From positions 1 to 23,418 of the forward strand of contig QGVE01000027.1 of NCBI GenBank assembly GCA_003242675.1: DNA of 23,418 bases, in the 5' to 3' direction. Shown here one piece after another: positions 1 through 7,371 of this stretch. The position numbers were made by a program, and so were the translations under genes. The notes under the pieces were generated by a model. It did no database searches. It was not told the DNA's origin and worked only from the letters and a program-made list of their open reading frames with translations. The first letter of the stretch is position 1, and the number at the start of each line of letters is the position of its first letter. The DNA comes from Bacillota bacterium (lineage in GTDB: Bacteria; Bacillota_E; Symbiobacteriia; Symbiobacteriales; Symbiobacteriaceae).

Positions 1-65
1 TCCTTCAGGCGTGGGACCATGGGTTCCCCGGATCAGTCTATGCGCAGGGACGGCGACTTGTTATG

Positions 66-1160
66 TCAACCGCCCCAGCACTCGTCCAGCACTTCCCCCC
101 ACGCCTCTCGCCAGCGCTCCAGGGAATGGACCCGGGCCACCTCCACACCCCGGGCGGCCATCCTGGCCCGGAGCCCTGCGTCGTGCCAGAGCCGCCGGAC
201 GGCTGCCGCCAGGTTCTCGGCCGTCGGGCGCAGGAGCAGCCCGTTGTATTCGTGGATGATCAGGTTGGACAGGCCTCCTACCCACCCGGCGATCACGGGC
301 CGCCCCGAAGCCATGGCCTCCAGGCAGCTCAGGCTGGTGCCCTCGGAGGCCAGCGACGGGATGACGACCAGGTCCGCATCCCGGTACTCGGCCGGCATCT
401 CCGCCATGGCCCGGGCCCGCCAGTGAATGGCCGGCCGGCGGGCGGCGGCGGACTGGAGCCGGCGCACCGCCTCGTCGGGGCCGGGACCGACAAAGTGCAC
501 CTCGATCCCCGGCTGCTCGGTAAGCAGGAGCGCCGCCTCGAGCATCGGCTCCAACCCCTTCTGCGGCTCCAGCCGGCACGGGACCAGCACGCGCAGCGGT
601 CCGCCGCCGGTGCGGGCCGGCCCGGGCGAGAACTGCGCCAGATCGACGAAGTTGGGGATGAACCGGAAGCGCCCCTCCAGCTCCGGCCAGGTGGCCCGCA
701 CCCAGTTGATGACGTTGGTGTCGTTGGCGACCACCACGCGGAGGTTCTGCAGGGCCTGCCGGAGCCTGGGGGTGAAGGTCGGGTAGGGGCGCTTGACCAC
801 CGCGCCGTCGTCCCACCACAGCGAGTGGGAGACCCCGATGCTGCCCGGCGGCGCTTCGGGGTACGCCATCGACCACACGTGGAACAGGTGGTGGTCGAAG
901 CCGCGGGCGGCGTCGCGGAACCGCCGGTTGGTGACCGTCCAGGCGCCGCCCTGCACGACGGTGGGCGCCAGGCCCTGCACCACCCGCCCGTCGTGCACGG
1001 TACGGAAGTCGTGCGCCGCAGCCTGGAAGAGGGTGACGGTGAAGCCCCGCTCCTCCAGCAGCCGGCACAGCTCCACCAGGTGGCGCTCCGCCCCGCCCTG
1101 CACGGGCGGCTCGCCGCGGGGGCCCAAGAATGCCGGCGCCAGCACCGCCACCCGCTTCAC
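66..1160 (-). CDS. GT4-family glycosyltransferase
   Basis: A 364-residue GT-B fold retaining glycosyltransferase, predicted to transfer a sugar from a nucleotide donor to a glycan acceptor on the cytoplasmic side. The N-terminal Rossmann-like half carries a GGAERHL motif (residues 22-28), the usual acceptor-side glycine loop. The C-terminal donor half starts near residue 188 with PCRLEPQKG (194-202) and holds the EX7E signature (E273 and E281, followed by AMASGRPVI). The GTG start at 1158-1160 is chosen because a GGAGGAAG Shine-Dalgarno lies just upstream and because the start overlaps the stop of the upstream epimerase as GTGA, indicating translational coupling. It is the last gene of the left sugar operon. 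Donor and acceptor are unknown, but GDP-linked deoxysugars are plausible given the two upstream genes. The family call is firm and the substrate is inference. Confidence 0.9.
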   Translation of the reverse strand: MKRVAVLAPAFLGPRGEPPVQGGAERHLVELCRLLEERGFTVTLFQAAAHDFRTVHDGRVVQGLAPTVVQGGAWTVTNRRFRDAARGFDHHLFHVWSMAYPEAPPGSIGVSHSLWWDDGAVVKRPYPTFTPRLRQALQNLRVVVANDTNVINWVRATWPELEGRFRFIPNFVDLAQFSPGPARTGGGPLRVLVPCRLEPQKGLEPMLEAALLLTEQPGIEVHFVGPGPDEAVRRLQSAAARRPAIHWRARAMAEMPAEYRDADLVVIPSLASEGTSLSCLEAMASGRPVIAGWVGGLSNLIIHEYNGLLLRPTAENLAAAVRRLWHDAGLRARMAARGVEVARVHSLERWREAWGEVLDECWGG

Positions 1161-2161
1161 GGCTCTTCCTCCTCCCCCGGGAATCCGGCGGCAACCCGGG
1201 ACCGCCAGTATGCCAGCAGCCGCTCCAGCGCTCGGGTGAGCGGCACTTCCGGGGCCCATCCCGTGGCGGCCCGAATGCGCCGTGGGTCGCCCACCAGCCG
1301 GTCTGCGCGCGGCGGATCCGCCTGAGCGGGCGCCGGAGTGCTCCCCGCCGTCGCCGCCGCAAACACCGGCTCGCCCAGGCCGCTCAGCCGCCAGAGCTCC
1401 CGCGCCATCCATTCCAGCCGCACCCCGCGCCCGGAGCAGACGTTGTAGACCGGGTCGGGGCCGGGAAGCTCCCCGAGCAGGACCAGCGCCCGGGCAGCGT
1501 CCCGGGCGTCCAGGTAGTCCCGAACGGCCCGAAGGTTGCCCGTCACCAGCGGGCGCGGGCTTCCCCCGGCCATCATCGCGGCAATCTGCCGGGCGAAGCC
1601 GGAGGGGGCGCTGTCGCTCCCGGGGCTCAGGCCGATCAGGTTGAAGAGCCGGGCGACGACGACCTCGATGCCGAAGCCCGCCGCCGCGCCCCGCGCGGCC
1701 ACCTCCATCGCGGCCTTGCTGGCAGCGTAGGGCGAGGCCGGCCGGAGCGGGGCCTCCTCCCGCCACCGCTGGCGCGGGCCGGTGTTGGGCCCGTATACAG
1801 CGCCGGTGCTGGCCACGATCACCCGCGCCCCGGGTGCGGCCCGGGCAGCCGCCGCGAGCAGGCGCAGGGTGCCGCCCACGTTCACCGCGAACAGCCGGTC
1901 GACCGACCGGCTCCGGGTTGCGCTGGCCTGGGCGGCCGCCAGGTGGAAGATCAGGTCCGGCCGGCTGAGCCGCACGGCCCGCAGAACCGCGGCTTCGTCC
2001 TCCAGGTCGCAGACGATGGGCAGCCAGTCGAGGCCGTCCTGCCACCCCTCCAGGGGCCGGCGGGCGGCGCCGTACACCGCGCAGCCCCGGCGGCGCAGGC
2101 ACCCTGCCAGCTCCCGGCCGAGCATGCCCGTCACGCCGGTGATCAGCACCCGGCGGCTCAT
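1157..2161 (-). CDS. NAD(P)-dependent sugar reductase/epimerase, RMD-like (GDP-4-keto-6-deoxymannose reductase family)
   Basis: A 334-residue extended short-chain dehydrogenase. The Rossmann dinucleotide motif GVTGMLG is at residues 9-15, and the catalytic triad is visible as S118 with Y145 and K149 (YAASK). Several blocks match what I know of GDP-4-dehydro-6-deoxy-D-mannose reductase (RMD): the segment after the NLIG motif with FARQIA, GNLRAVRDYLDARDA, VYNVCSG, LVGDPRRIRAATGW and a closing LLAYWR. RMD would reduce GDP-4-keto-6-deoxymannose to GDP-rhamnose. The ATG at 2159-2161 overlaps the stop of the nucleotidyltransferase as ATGA, and the 3' end overlaps the GT4 start. No GDP-mannose 4,6-dehydratase of the classical type is adjacent, although the LegB-like gene two positions upstream is a 4,6-dehydratase candidate. 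The SDR family is certain; the exact substrate is moderately supported. Confidence 0.85.
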   Translation of the reverse strand: MSRRVLITGVTGMLGRELAGCLRRRGCAVYGAARRPLEGWQDGLDWLPIVCDLEDEAAVLRAVRLSRPDLIFHLAAAQASATRSRSVDRLFAVNVGGTLRLLAAAARAAPGARVIVASTGAVYGPNTGPRQRWREEAPLRPASPYAASKAAMEVAARGAAAGFGIEVVVARLFNLIGLSPGSDSAPSGFARQIAAMMAGGSPRPLVTGNLRAVRDYLDARDAARALVLLGELPGPDPVYNVCSGRGVRLEWMARELWRLSGLGEPVFAAATAGSTPAPAQADPPRADRLVGDPRRIRAATGWAPEVPLTRALERLLAYWRSRVAAGFPGEEEEP

Positions 2162-2886
2162 GGCCGGCTCTCCTGCCTCTCTCCGCCCGCCCGCAGCCGA
2201 GCCTCCAGCTGCGGCCACTGCTCCTGCACCGCTGCATACTGTTCGGGCGAGCCCACGTCGAACCAGGGGGCGCCGGTCTCGTACTGGAACACCGGCCGCC
2301 CCTCCGCGAGCAGCCGGCCGATCCACTCCGGCATGTCCACCGGGCCCGAGTCCGGCAGGCAGGTCAAGGCCCGGGGATCCACGGCGTAGATGCCCAGCCC
2401 CAGCCGCGCCACCCGCTCCGGCTTCTCGTGATAGGCCACCACCCGGTCGCCGTCCACCTCCAGGACCCCGAGATTCAGCCGCTCCCGGCGCAGCTGGGTC
2501 GCCACCGTGAGCCAGCCACCCCGGCTCCGGTGGAAGGCGATGAAGTCCCGGAAGTCCAGCCCGGTGACGATGTCGGCGTTGACCACCAAGAATGGCGCAT
2601 CCAGGTCCCGGATGAGCCGCAGGGCGCCGGCAGTCCCCTGCGGCTCGGTCTCCTCCACATACCGCACCGGCACGCCCACGCACTCGCCGTCGCCGAAGTA
2701 GCTGCGGAAGACGTAGCCCAGGTAGCGCACGGCCAGCGTGACCTCGGTGACGCCGCCGGCCACCAGCCGGTCCAGCAGCCAGGCCAGGATCGGCCGGTGG
2801 CCCAGCGGCAGCATGGGCTTCGGCAGAATGCGGGTGTAGGGGCGGAGCCGCACGCCCTCCCCGCCCGCCATGATCACGGCCCGCAT
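2158..2886 (-). CDS. Sugar-1-phosphate nucleotidyltransferase (mannose-/glucose-1-phosphate type, short form)
   Basis: A 242-residue nucleotidyltransferase that would join a sugar 1-phosphate and an NTP to form the NDP-sugar used by the neighbouring enzymes. The N-terminus shows the family signature: MAGGEGVRLRPYT (residues 6-18), then PKPMLPLG with the catalytic-type lysine. GTAGAL and VNADIVTG follow, the latter Asp being the expected metal ligand. It lacks the left-handed beta-helix C-terminal domain found in GlmU-like or long mannose-1-phosphate enzymes. The ATG at 2884-2886 is preferred over the GTG two codons upstream because GGGGGAG sits 5 bases before it. The gene starts 17 bp after legB-like and ends in an ATGA overlap with the RMD-like reductase. 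GTP/mannose-1-phosphate use is suggested by that neighbour, but UTP or dTTP with glucose-1-phosphate cannot be excluded. Confidence 0.88.
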   Translation of the reverse strand: MRAVIMAGGEGVRLRPYTRILPKPMLPLGHRPILAWLLDRLVAGGVTEVTLAVRYLGYVFRSYFGDGECVGVPVRYVEETEPQGTAGALRLIRDLDAPFLVVNADIVTGLDFRDFIAFHRSRGGWLTVATQLRRERLNLGVLEVDGDRVVAYHEKPERVARLGLGIYAVDPRALTCLPDSGPVDMPEWIGRLLAEGRPVFQYETGAPWFDVGSPEQYAAVQEQWPQLEARLRAGGERQESRP

Positions 2887-2903
2887 GCGCACTCCCCCGC
2901 CTC

Positions 2904-3896
2904 CTACACGATGGTCTGCTTCAGGATGTCCGGCGTGAACCGGCGCTCGATGAAGTCCAGCGTCCGGCGCAGCCCCTCCTCCAGCGGGACCTCGGGCCGC
3001 CAGCTCAGCCGCTGTTCCGCCAGGGTCCGGTCGCAGAGCAGGTGCGCCACCTCGCTGGCGGGGGGCCGCACCCGCTCCTGCGCCTCCACCACGGGCACCC
3101 GGCGGCCCGTGAGCCGCATGGCCATCTCCGCCAGTTCCTGCACGGAGACATCGGCACCGTACCCGGCGTTGAGCACCATGCCCTCCACCCCGGGCGCGCT
3201 GCCGGCCTTCAGAAAGGCCTGCGCCGTGTCGGTGACGTAGGTGTAGTCCCGCCGCGGCCACAGGCTGCCCAGCCGGATCTCCGGGGCCCACAGCGCCTGG
3301 GTGAGGATGGTCGGAATCAGGGCGCGCGTGGACTGGCGCGGCCCGTAGGCGTTGAAGGGGCGCAGCGTCACCACCGGCAGGTTGTAGGAGCGGTGGAAGC
3401 TTTCGACCAGCTTGTCGGCCCCGATCTTGCTGGCGGCGTAGGGCGACTGGCCCCGGAGCGGGTGGGTCTCGGCGATGGGCACCGTGTCAGGCGTGCCGTA
3501 GACCTCGCTGGTGGAGGTGTGGACCAGCCGCTCCACGCCGAGGTCGCGGCAGGCCAGGAGCACGTTCAGCGTGCCGCAGACGTTCACGTCGACGTAGCTG
3601 CGGGGGTCCAGGTAGGAGTAAGGGATGGAGATCAGGGCGCCCAGGTGCAGGACCCGTTCCATGCCCTTCACCGCCCGGCGCACCGAGTCGGCGTCCCGCA
3701 GGTCGCCCCAGACCACCTCCACCTCCGCCCGCTCGGCCGGCTCCAGTTCGGCCAGGTTGCCCAGGTGGCCGCCGCCGTTGTAGTGGGCCAGCACCCGCAC
3801 CCGGGCGCCCTCCGCCAGCAGGGCCTGCACCACGTGGCTGCCGATGAAGCCCGTGCCGCCGGTCACCAGGACCTTCTTGCTCTGCCACTCCCCCAC
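2904..3896 (-). CDS. NAD-dependent sugar 4,6-dehydratase, LegB-like
   Basis: A 330-residue extended SDR. The NAD-binding motif GGTGFIG lies at residues 13-19. The active-site segment TSTSEVYGT starts at residue 127, and YAASK gives Y153 and K157. Recognisable LegB-type blocks are ALISIPYSY near residues 87-95, HPLRGQSPYAASKIGADK, RPFNAYGPRQSTRA and the RPPASEV region. LegB-family enzymes convert NDP-GlcNAc to a 4-keto-6-deoxy sugar on the route to legionaminic acid or related sugars. The GTG start at 3894-3896 is supported by GGGGGGAG upstream. The gene follows the preceding epimerase by 13 bp and precedes the nucleotidyltransferase by 17 bp. No aminotransferase or synthase of the legionaminate pathway is visible here, so the product may feed another deoxysugar route. 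Confidence 0.85.
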   Translation of the reverse strand: MGEWQSKKVLVTGGTGFIGSHVVQALLAEGARVRVLAHYNGGGHLGNLAELEPAERAEVEVVWGDLRDADSVRRAVKGMERVLHLGALISIPYSYLDPRSYVDVNVCGTLNVLLACRDLGVERLVHTSTSEVYGTPDTVPIAETHPLRGQSPYAASKIGADKLVESFHRSYNLPVVTLRPFNAYGPRQSTRALIPTILTQALWAPEIRLGSLWPRRDYTYVTDTAQAFLKAGSAPGVEGMVLNAGYGADVSVQELAEMAMRLTGRRVPVVEAQERVRPPASEVAHLLCDRTLAEQRLSWRPEVPLEEGLRRTLDFIERRFTPDILKQTIV

Positions 3897-3909
3897 GGCA
3901 GCTCCCCCC

Positions 3910-4824
3910 TTAGAGCCCGTACTCCCGCCGCAACCACTCGATGGTGGGCGGAAGGCCTTCCTCCAGGGTGACCTTGGGGTTGTGGTCCAGGTCCCGCATG
4001 GCCTTCGTGATGTCGGGCCGCTTGCTCACGGTGTTGTGCTTGTCCTCGGGCAGGTAGGTGACCAGCCCGGGGTCGGCGCCGGTGAGCTTCAGGATGAGGT
4101 CGCTCAGCTCCCGCACGCTCCGGTAATCGGCCCCGCCGATGTTGTACACCTCGCCGGCCTTGAACCGGTCCGCGACCCGGGCCAGCGTCGGAATGAAGTC
4201 ATCGATATACATGAAGGTGCGATGGTATCCTTCGAACACCGTCCACGGGCGGCCGGTGAGCGCCCGGTAGGCCATCAGGCACACCACGCTGCGGTAGTTA
4301 TGGTAGCGCTCGCCTGGGCCGTAGGCGTTGAAGAAGCGCAGCCGCACCACCGGCACCTCGTACCGCCGCTCGAAGTTCATAATCTGGATTTCACTCACCC
4401 ATTTGGTGAGGGCGTAGTCGTTGTGCGGGATGATCGGCTGGCGCATGGGCAGGTCCTCGTCCAGCACCTCGGCCTTCGTCTCGCCGTAAATCTCGGAGGA
4501 GCTGGCGAAGATCAGCTTGAAGCCCTTGCGCCGCTGGACCTCCAGGATGTTCCGGGTGCCGATCACGTTGGTGCGCCAGAGCGTGTCGTAGTACTCCTCG
4601 CCGTTGATGCGCCCGAACTCGGCCGCGAGGTGGTAGACGTAGTCGTACGGCTGCTCGAAGACCCGCTCCAGCTGCCGGTAGTTGGCGACGTCGGCCCGGA
4701 AATAGCGGTCGTCCGCCTCGTGGCGGGTGTCCACCTGCCACACCTCATGGCCGTTGGCCTCCAGCTGCTTCACCAGCCGGCTCCCCAGCGTTCCTTTACT
4801 GCCCGTCACGAGTATCCTGGCCAC
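3910..4824 (-). CDS. NAD-dependent epimerase/dehydratase (extended SDR)
   Basis: A 304-residue nucleotide-sugar SDR. The Rossmann motif GSKGTLG is at residues 8-14, SSSEIYGE starts at 108, and Y137 and K141 form the YxxxK pair (YALTK). FFNAYGPGERYHNYR and RTFMYIDD are typical of the substrate-binding half of UDP-glucose/UDP-glucuronate epimerases and related decarboxylases. The GTG start at 4822-4824 has GGAGGACG upstream and lies inside the 3' end of the dehydrogenase gene (29 bp overlap), so the two are probably coupled. If the dehydrogenase makes a UDP-uronic acid, this enzyme could epimerise or decarboxylate it. That is inference from position, and the sequence alone does not fix the substrate. 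Confidence 0.85.
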   Translation of the reverse strand: MARILVTGSKGTLGSRLVKQLEANGHEVWQVDTRHEADDRYFRADVANYRQLERVFEQPYDYVYHLAAEFGRINGEEYYDTLWRTNVIGTRNILEVQRRKGFKLIFASSSEIYGETKAEVLDEDLPMRQPIIPHNDYALTKWVSEIQIMNFERRYEVPVVRLRFFNAYGPGERYHNYRSVVCLMAYRALTGRPWTVFEGYHRTFMYIDDFIPTLARVADRFKAGEVYNIGGADYRSVRELSDLILKLTGADPGLVTYLPEDKHNTVSKRPDITKAMRDLDHNPKVTLEEGLPPTIEWLRREYGL

Positions 4825-5869
4825 ACTCTTCGTCCTCCCCGGTTGTGCGAATCGCCAGGGGGCGCTCGTAGACGAGATCGTACGCCCCGTCCGGCTCCCC
4901 CCACCGGAAGCCGAGCTCAGCCACCCTCCCGGGCCCGAGGTCCGGGTCGTACACGTAGACCTCCTTGCCGTCGGCCGCCAGGGCCTGCGCCAGCTCCAAC
5001 GCCCGGCTGAACCGGGTGTCCGGGTACCCGGGCTTGAAGGTCAGGCCCTTCAGCAGGATCCGCCGGTGCGGCCGCGCCAGCCGGCGCAGCCGCTCCCGGT
5101 GGGCCTCGTCCGCGGCGATGGCCGCAGCCAGCAGCGGCGACTGCATGGCCTCCTGCAGGAAGCCCACGTCCTTCGGCAGGCACTCGCCGCCGATGCCGAA
5201 GTCCACGCTCAGCAGCTCCACGTTCGGCTTGGTGTTCACGGCTCCGTGAAGCTGAGTCCAGTCCAGCCCCTGCTCCAGGCAGTAGCCGAAGAGCGCCTCC
5301 GCAAACGCGATGTTGAGGTAGCGCAGCCCGTTCTCCACGATCTTGGACAGCTCGGCCACGCGCACGTCGTCCACCGGGTAGAGGTGTGGGACCAGCGGCC
5401 GGTAGAACGCCAGGGCCGCATCCCGGCAGGCGGGCGTCATCCCCGCCACCACCCGCGGGACGTCGAAGACGGTCTCCTCCACTCCGAACAGGATGCGGTG
5501 CGGCACGTGCGCCAGGTGGAACGCCTCCCCGGGCGCCATGCCCCGTTCCCGGAACGCTTCAGCCAGGCGGGCCGTCCCCCCAACCGGCAGCGTCGACTCG
5601 ATCGACACCAGGGACCCCGGCTTCGGGGAGATGGCCCGCACCGCACCCAGAATGTGGCTCAGACCTGGCCCCGTGGAGGTGGTGATGATCCACACATCCA
5701 CGTCGCCGGCTTCATCCGGGCCGGCGAAGACGCCGTCCACGCCGTCCGCCGCCAGCGCGGCGCGCCGGTCCGGGCTGATCTCCACGCCGACCGCCCCCAC
5801 GCCCCGCCGGCGCAGGGAGGTCAGCAGATTGGCTCCGATGTTGCCCACGCCCACAACACAGACCTTCAC
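4796..5869 (-). CDS. Nucleotide-sugar dehydrogenase (UDP-glucose/GDP-mannose dehydrogenase family), short C-terminus
   Basis: A 357-residue enzyme expected to oxidise the C6 alcohol of an NDP-sugar to a carboxylate with two NAD+. The NAD-binding loop GVGNIG is at residues 7-12. ESTLPVG begins at E91, the central helix has AELSKIVENG with K176 and N180, and the catalytic cysteine is C230 in GGECLPKD. The C-terminal domain begins with LKGLTFKPGYPDTRFS near 273, equivalent to the KP-D-R motif of the family. Family members are usually about 400-450 residues, so the UDP-binding domain here looks shortened and ends in an acidic tail. The GTG start at 5867-5869 follows a GGGGGTGA ribosome-binding site. 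It is the first gene of the left operon. Whether UDP-Glc, UDP-ManNAc or another sugar is the substrate is open. Confidence 0.87.
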   Translation of the reverse strand: MKVCVVGVGNIGANLLTSLRRRGVGAVGVEISPDRRAALAADGVDGVFAGPDEAGDVDVWIITTSTGPGLSHILGAVRAISPKPGSLVSIESTLPVGGTARLAEAFRERGMAPGEAFHLAHVPHRILFGVEETVFDVPRVVAGMTPACRDAALAFYRPLVPHLYPVDDVRVAELSKIVENGLRYLNIAFAEALFGYCLEQGLDWTQLHGAVNTKPNVELLSVDFGIGGECLPKDVGFLQEAMQSPLLAAAIAADEAHRERLRRLARPHRRILLKGLTFKPGYPDTRFSRALELAQALAADGKEVYVYDPDLGPGRVAELGFRWGEPDGAYDLVYERPLAIRTTGEDEECGQDTRDGQ

Positions 5870-6088
5870 AGCCGATGGTCACCCCCTGGCGGTGCGGTCT
5901 GCACCAGGGTATGTAAGGCGACATAACAAGGTGACAGATCGGCACAATCCCGCCCGGCCCTCAATAGACTGGAACAGTGCCGCGCCGGGCGGCAGGGCCC
6001 ACTGGTGCAGCGCCGGCCGGACGGAACAGGTATGGCGGGCGCCTGCGCATGGCAGGCGAAAGCAGTCCAGGCACATGGGGGGTCCGGT
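5870..6088. promoter_or_regulatory. Divergent intergenic region with palindrome at 5910-5925
   Basis: This 219-base gap separates the leftward sugar operon from the rightward GT4 gene and should hold promoters for both. It contains an AT-richer patch with an inverted repeat, TATGT (5910-5914) and ACATA (5921-5925), 6 bases apart. A weak leftward promoter-like pair, TTGTGC (5942-5947) and TATGTC (5920-5925) with a 16-base spacer, overlaps it. No convincing rightward promoter was found. The operator role of the palindrome is inference. Confidence 0.35.
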
Positions 6089-7120
6089 GTGCGGATCGTC
6101 ATTCCGGTGCTCAGCCTCCACCGCGGGGGCGGCCCGCGGGTCGTGGTGGAGTCGGCCAATCAGCTGGTCGAACGCGGGCACGACGTCACCGTGGTCATGC
6201 TGGAAGGCCAGCCCATCGCCTATCCGCTGAAGTGTCCGGTCAAGCGGGTGAAGCAGATCACCCCCGCCGTCATCCCGGAGGCCGACGTGATCATGCCCAA
6301 CTTCTGGCCCACGGTGAAGCCGGCGGCCGAGAGCGGCAAGGGCCGCGTTGTCCGCTTCAGCACCGGGTTCGAACCCCTCTGGGTGCCTCAGAAGGAGGAA
6401 GCGCTCGCGACCTACCTGCAGGGGTTCCCGGTGATCACCCTGGGGTCGCACCACCGCCGGATCATCCGGGAAGCGACGGGGCAGGACTGTTTCGTCGCCC
6501 AGCCCGGGGTGGACGACGCCGTCTTCCGTCCGCTGAAGTCACCGACGGGCCGGGGCCGGACGGTCTTCTTCATCTACCGGTCCGAGAGGCACGGGTACTT
6601 CTACAAGGGGAACCGGGACTTCAGCGCAGCGATACAGCTGGTGCGCCGCCACATGCCGGACGTCACGGTGCAGGTGGCGGTGACCGAGAGCGGGGAGTGC
6701 GGGGCGGAGCCCCCGAGCTTTCCCTTCCCCTTCACCCCGCTGCACCTGGCGGACGACCGGGCGATGGCCGCGGCCTACAACGGCGCAGCGGTCTACGTGC
6801 TCGCCTCCTGGTTCGAGGCGCTCTCCCTCCCCCCGCTGGAGGCCATGGCCTGCGGCACGCCGGCGGTGGTGACCGACTGCGGCGGCGTGCGCGACTACGC
6901 CCGCCACGGCGAGAACTGCCTGCTCTGCCCGCCAAAGCGCCCCGACCTGCTGGCCGGGTACATTCTGAGCGCGCTCAGGGACGCCCAGCTGCGGTCTCGG
7001 CTGATCGAGGGCGGGCTTCGCACCGCGGCGGTCTGGACCTGGGAGCGCTTCGGCGACCAGTTGGAGAGCGCGCTCCGGCAGATCATGCAGGGCAAGGTCC
7101 AGCCGGACCCGGGGACGTAG
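6089..7120 (+). CDS. GT4-family glycosyltransferase, paralogue of the fused GT domain
   Basis: A 343-residue GT-B glycosyltransferase. The glycine loop HRGGGPR (residues 11-17) opens the acceptor half. GVDDAVFRP (140-148) and the FFIYR/YKG segment (160-174) open the donor half, and the EX7E motif is E243 and E251 in the segment around LEAMACGTP. The GTG at 6089 is chosen because GGGGGG precedes it and VRIVIPVL aligns with the N-termini of relatives; an ATG at 6005 would only add a low-complexity leader. It is the sole plus-strand gene between two minus-strand glycan clusters. It clearly resembles residues 393-729 of the phosphatase-GT fusion at 10286-12475. Shared features include a MLxGQPxAYP segment, GVD-x-x-VF, the IYR...GY..KG region and a C-terminal TWxxF segment. 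Donor and acceptor are unknown. Confidence 0.88.
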   Translation: MRIVIPVLSLHRGGGPRVVVESANQLVERGHDVTVVMLEGQPIAYPLKCPVKRVKQITPAVIPEADVIMPNFWPTVKPAAESGKGRVVRFSTGFEPLWVPQKEEALATYLQGFPVITLGSHHRRIIREATGQDCFVAQPGVDDAVFRPLKSPTGRGRTVFFIYRSERHGYFYKGNRDFSAAIQLVRRHMPDVTVQVAVTESGECGAEPPSFPFPFTPLHLADDRAMAAAYNGAAVYVLASWFEALSLPPLEAMACGTPAVVTDCGGVRDYARHGENCLLCPPKRPDLLAGYILSALRDAQLRSRLIEGGLRTAAVWTWERFGDQLESALRQIMQGKVQPDPGT

Positions 7121-7133
7121 GGCGGCTGAATGA

Positions 7134-7176
7134 AGCCATCTCGGCCGGGGAGCACGGCTTCCCGGCCGAGATGGCT
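7134..7176. terminator. Long perfect hairpin after the GT4 gene
   Basis: An inverted repeat with 16 bp perfect arms (7134-7149 and 7161-7176) and an 11-base centre that can pair further. It starts 14 bases after the GT4 stop, in the gap between convergent genes. There is no strong T-run after it on either strand, so it may act as a transcription barrier or mRNA 3' end stabiliser rather than a textbook intrinsic terminator. Confidence 0.55.
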
Positions 7177-7290
7177 ATGTTCATGCTCTGGCACTGCGGC
7201 CCCCCGTGTACCCGGTGGTCGCGGCCCTCAGGCTGGAGGGCGGGCAGTGGATGAGCACCAACAGCCAGACCATGGGGACTCCGCGCGCAT

Positions 7291-7322
7291 GAAAAAGTCC
7301 AGGGGGCAGATGCCCCCTGGAC
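7291..7322 (-). terminator. Intrinsic terminator of the acyltransferase gene
   Basis: Perfect 12 bp inverted repeat (7297-7308 and 7311-7322) centred on two bases. On the minus strand it is followed immediately by TTTTTC (complement of 7291-7296), the layout of a rho-independent terminator. It lies about 50 bases downstream of the acyltransferase stop codon. Confidence 0.8.
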
Positions 7323-7371
7323 GTGGGAACAACCGCGCTTCGCGCCGGCTCCCCCGCCTTCTGCCCGGCCG

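Noticed and set aside
1..65. Possible start of a further minus-strand gene at ATG 18-20, reading MVPRLK off the left edge
   Set aside because: Only six codons are visible and no clear ribosome-binding site precedes it, so it cannot be supported from this window.
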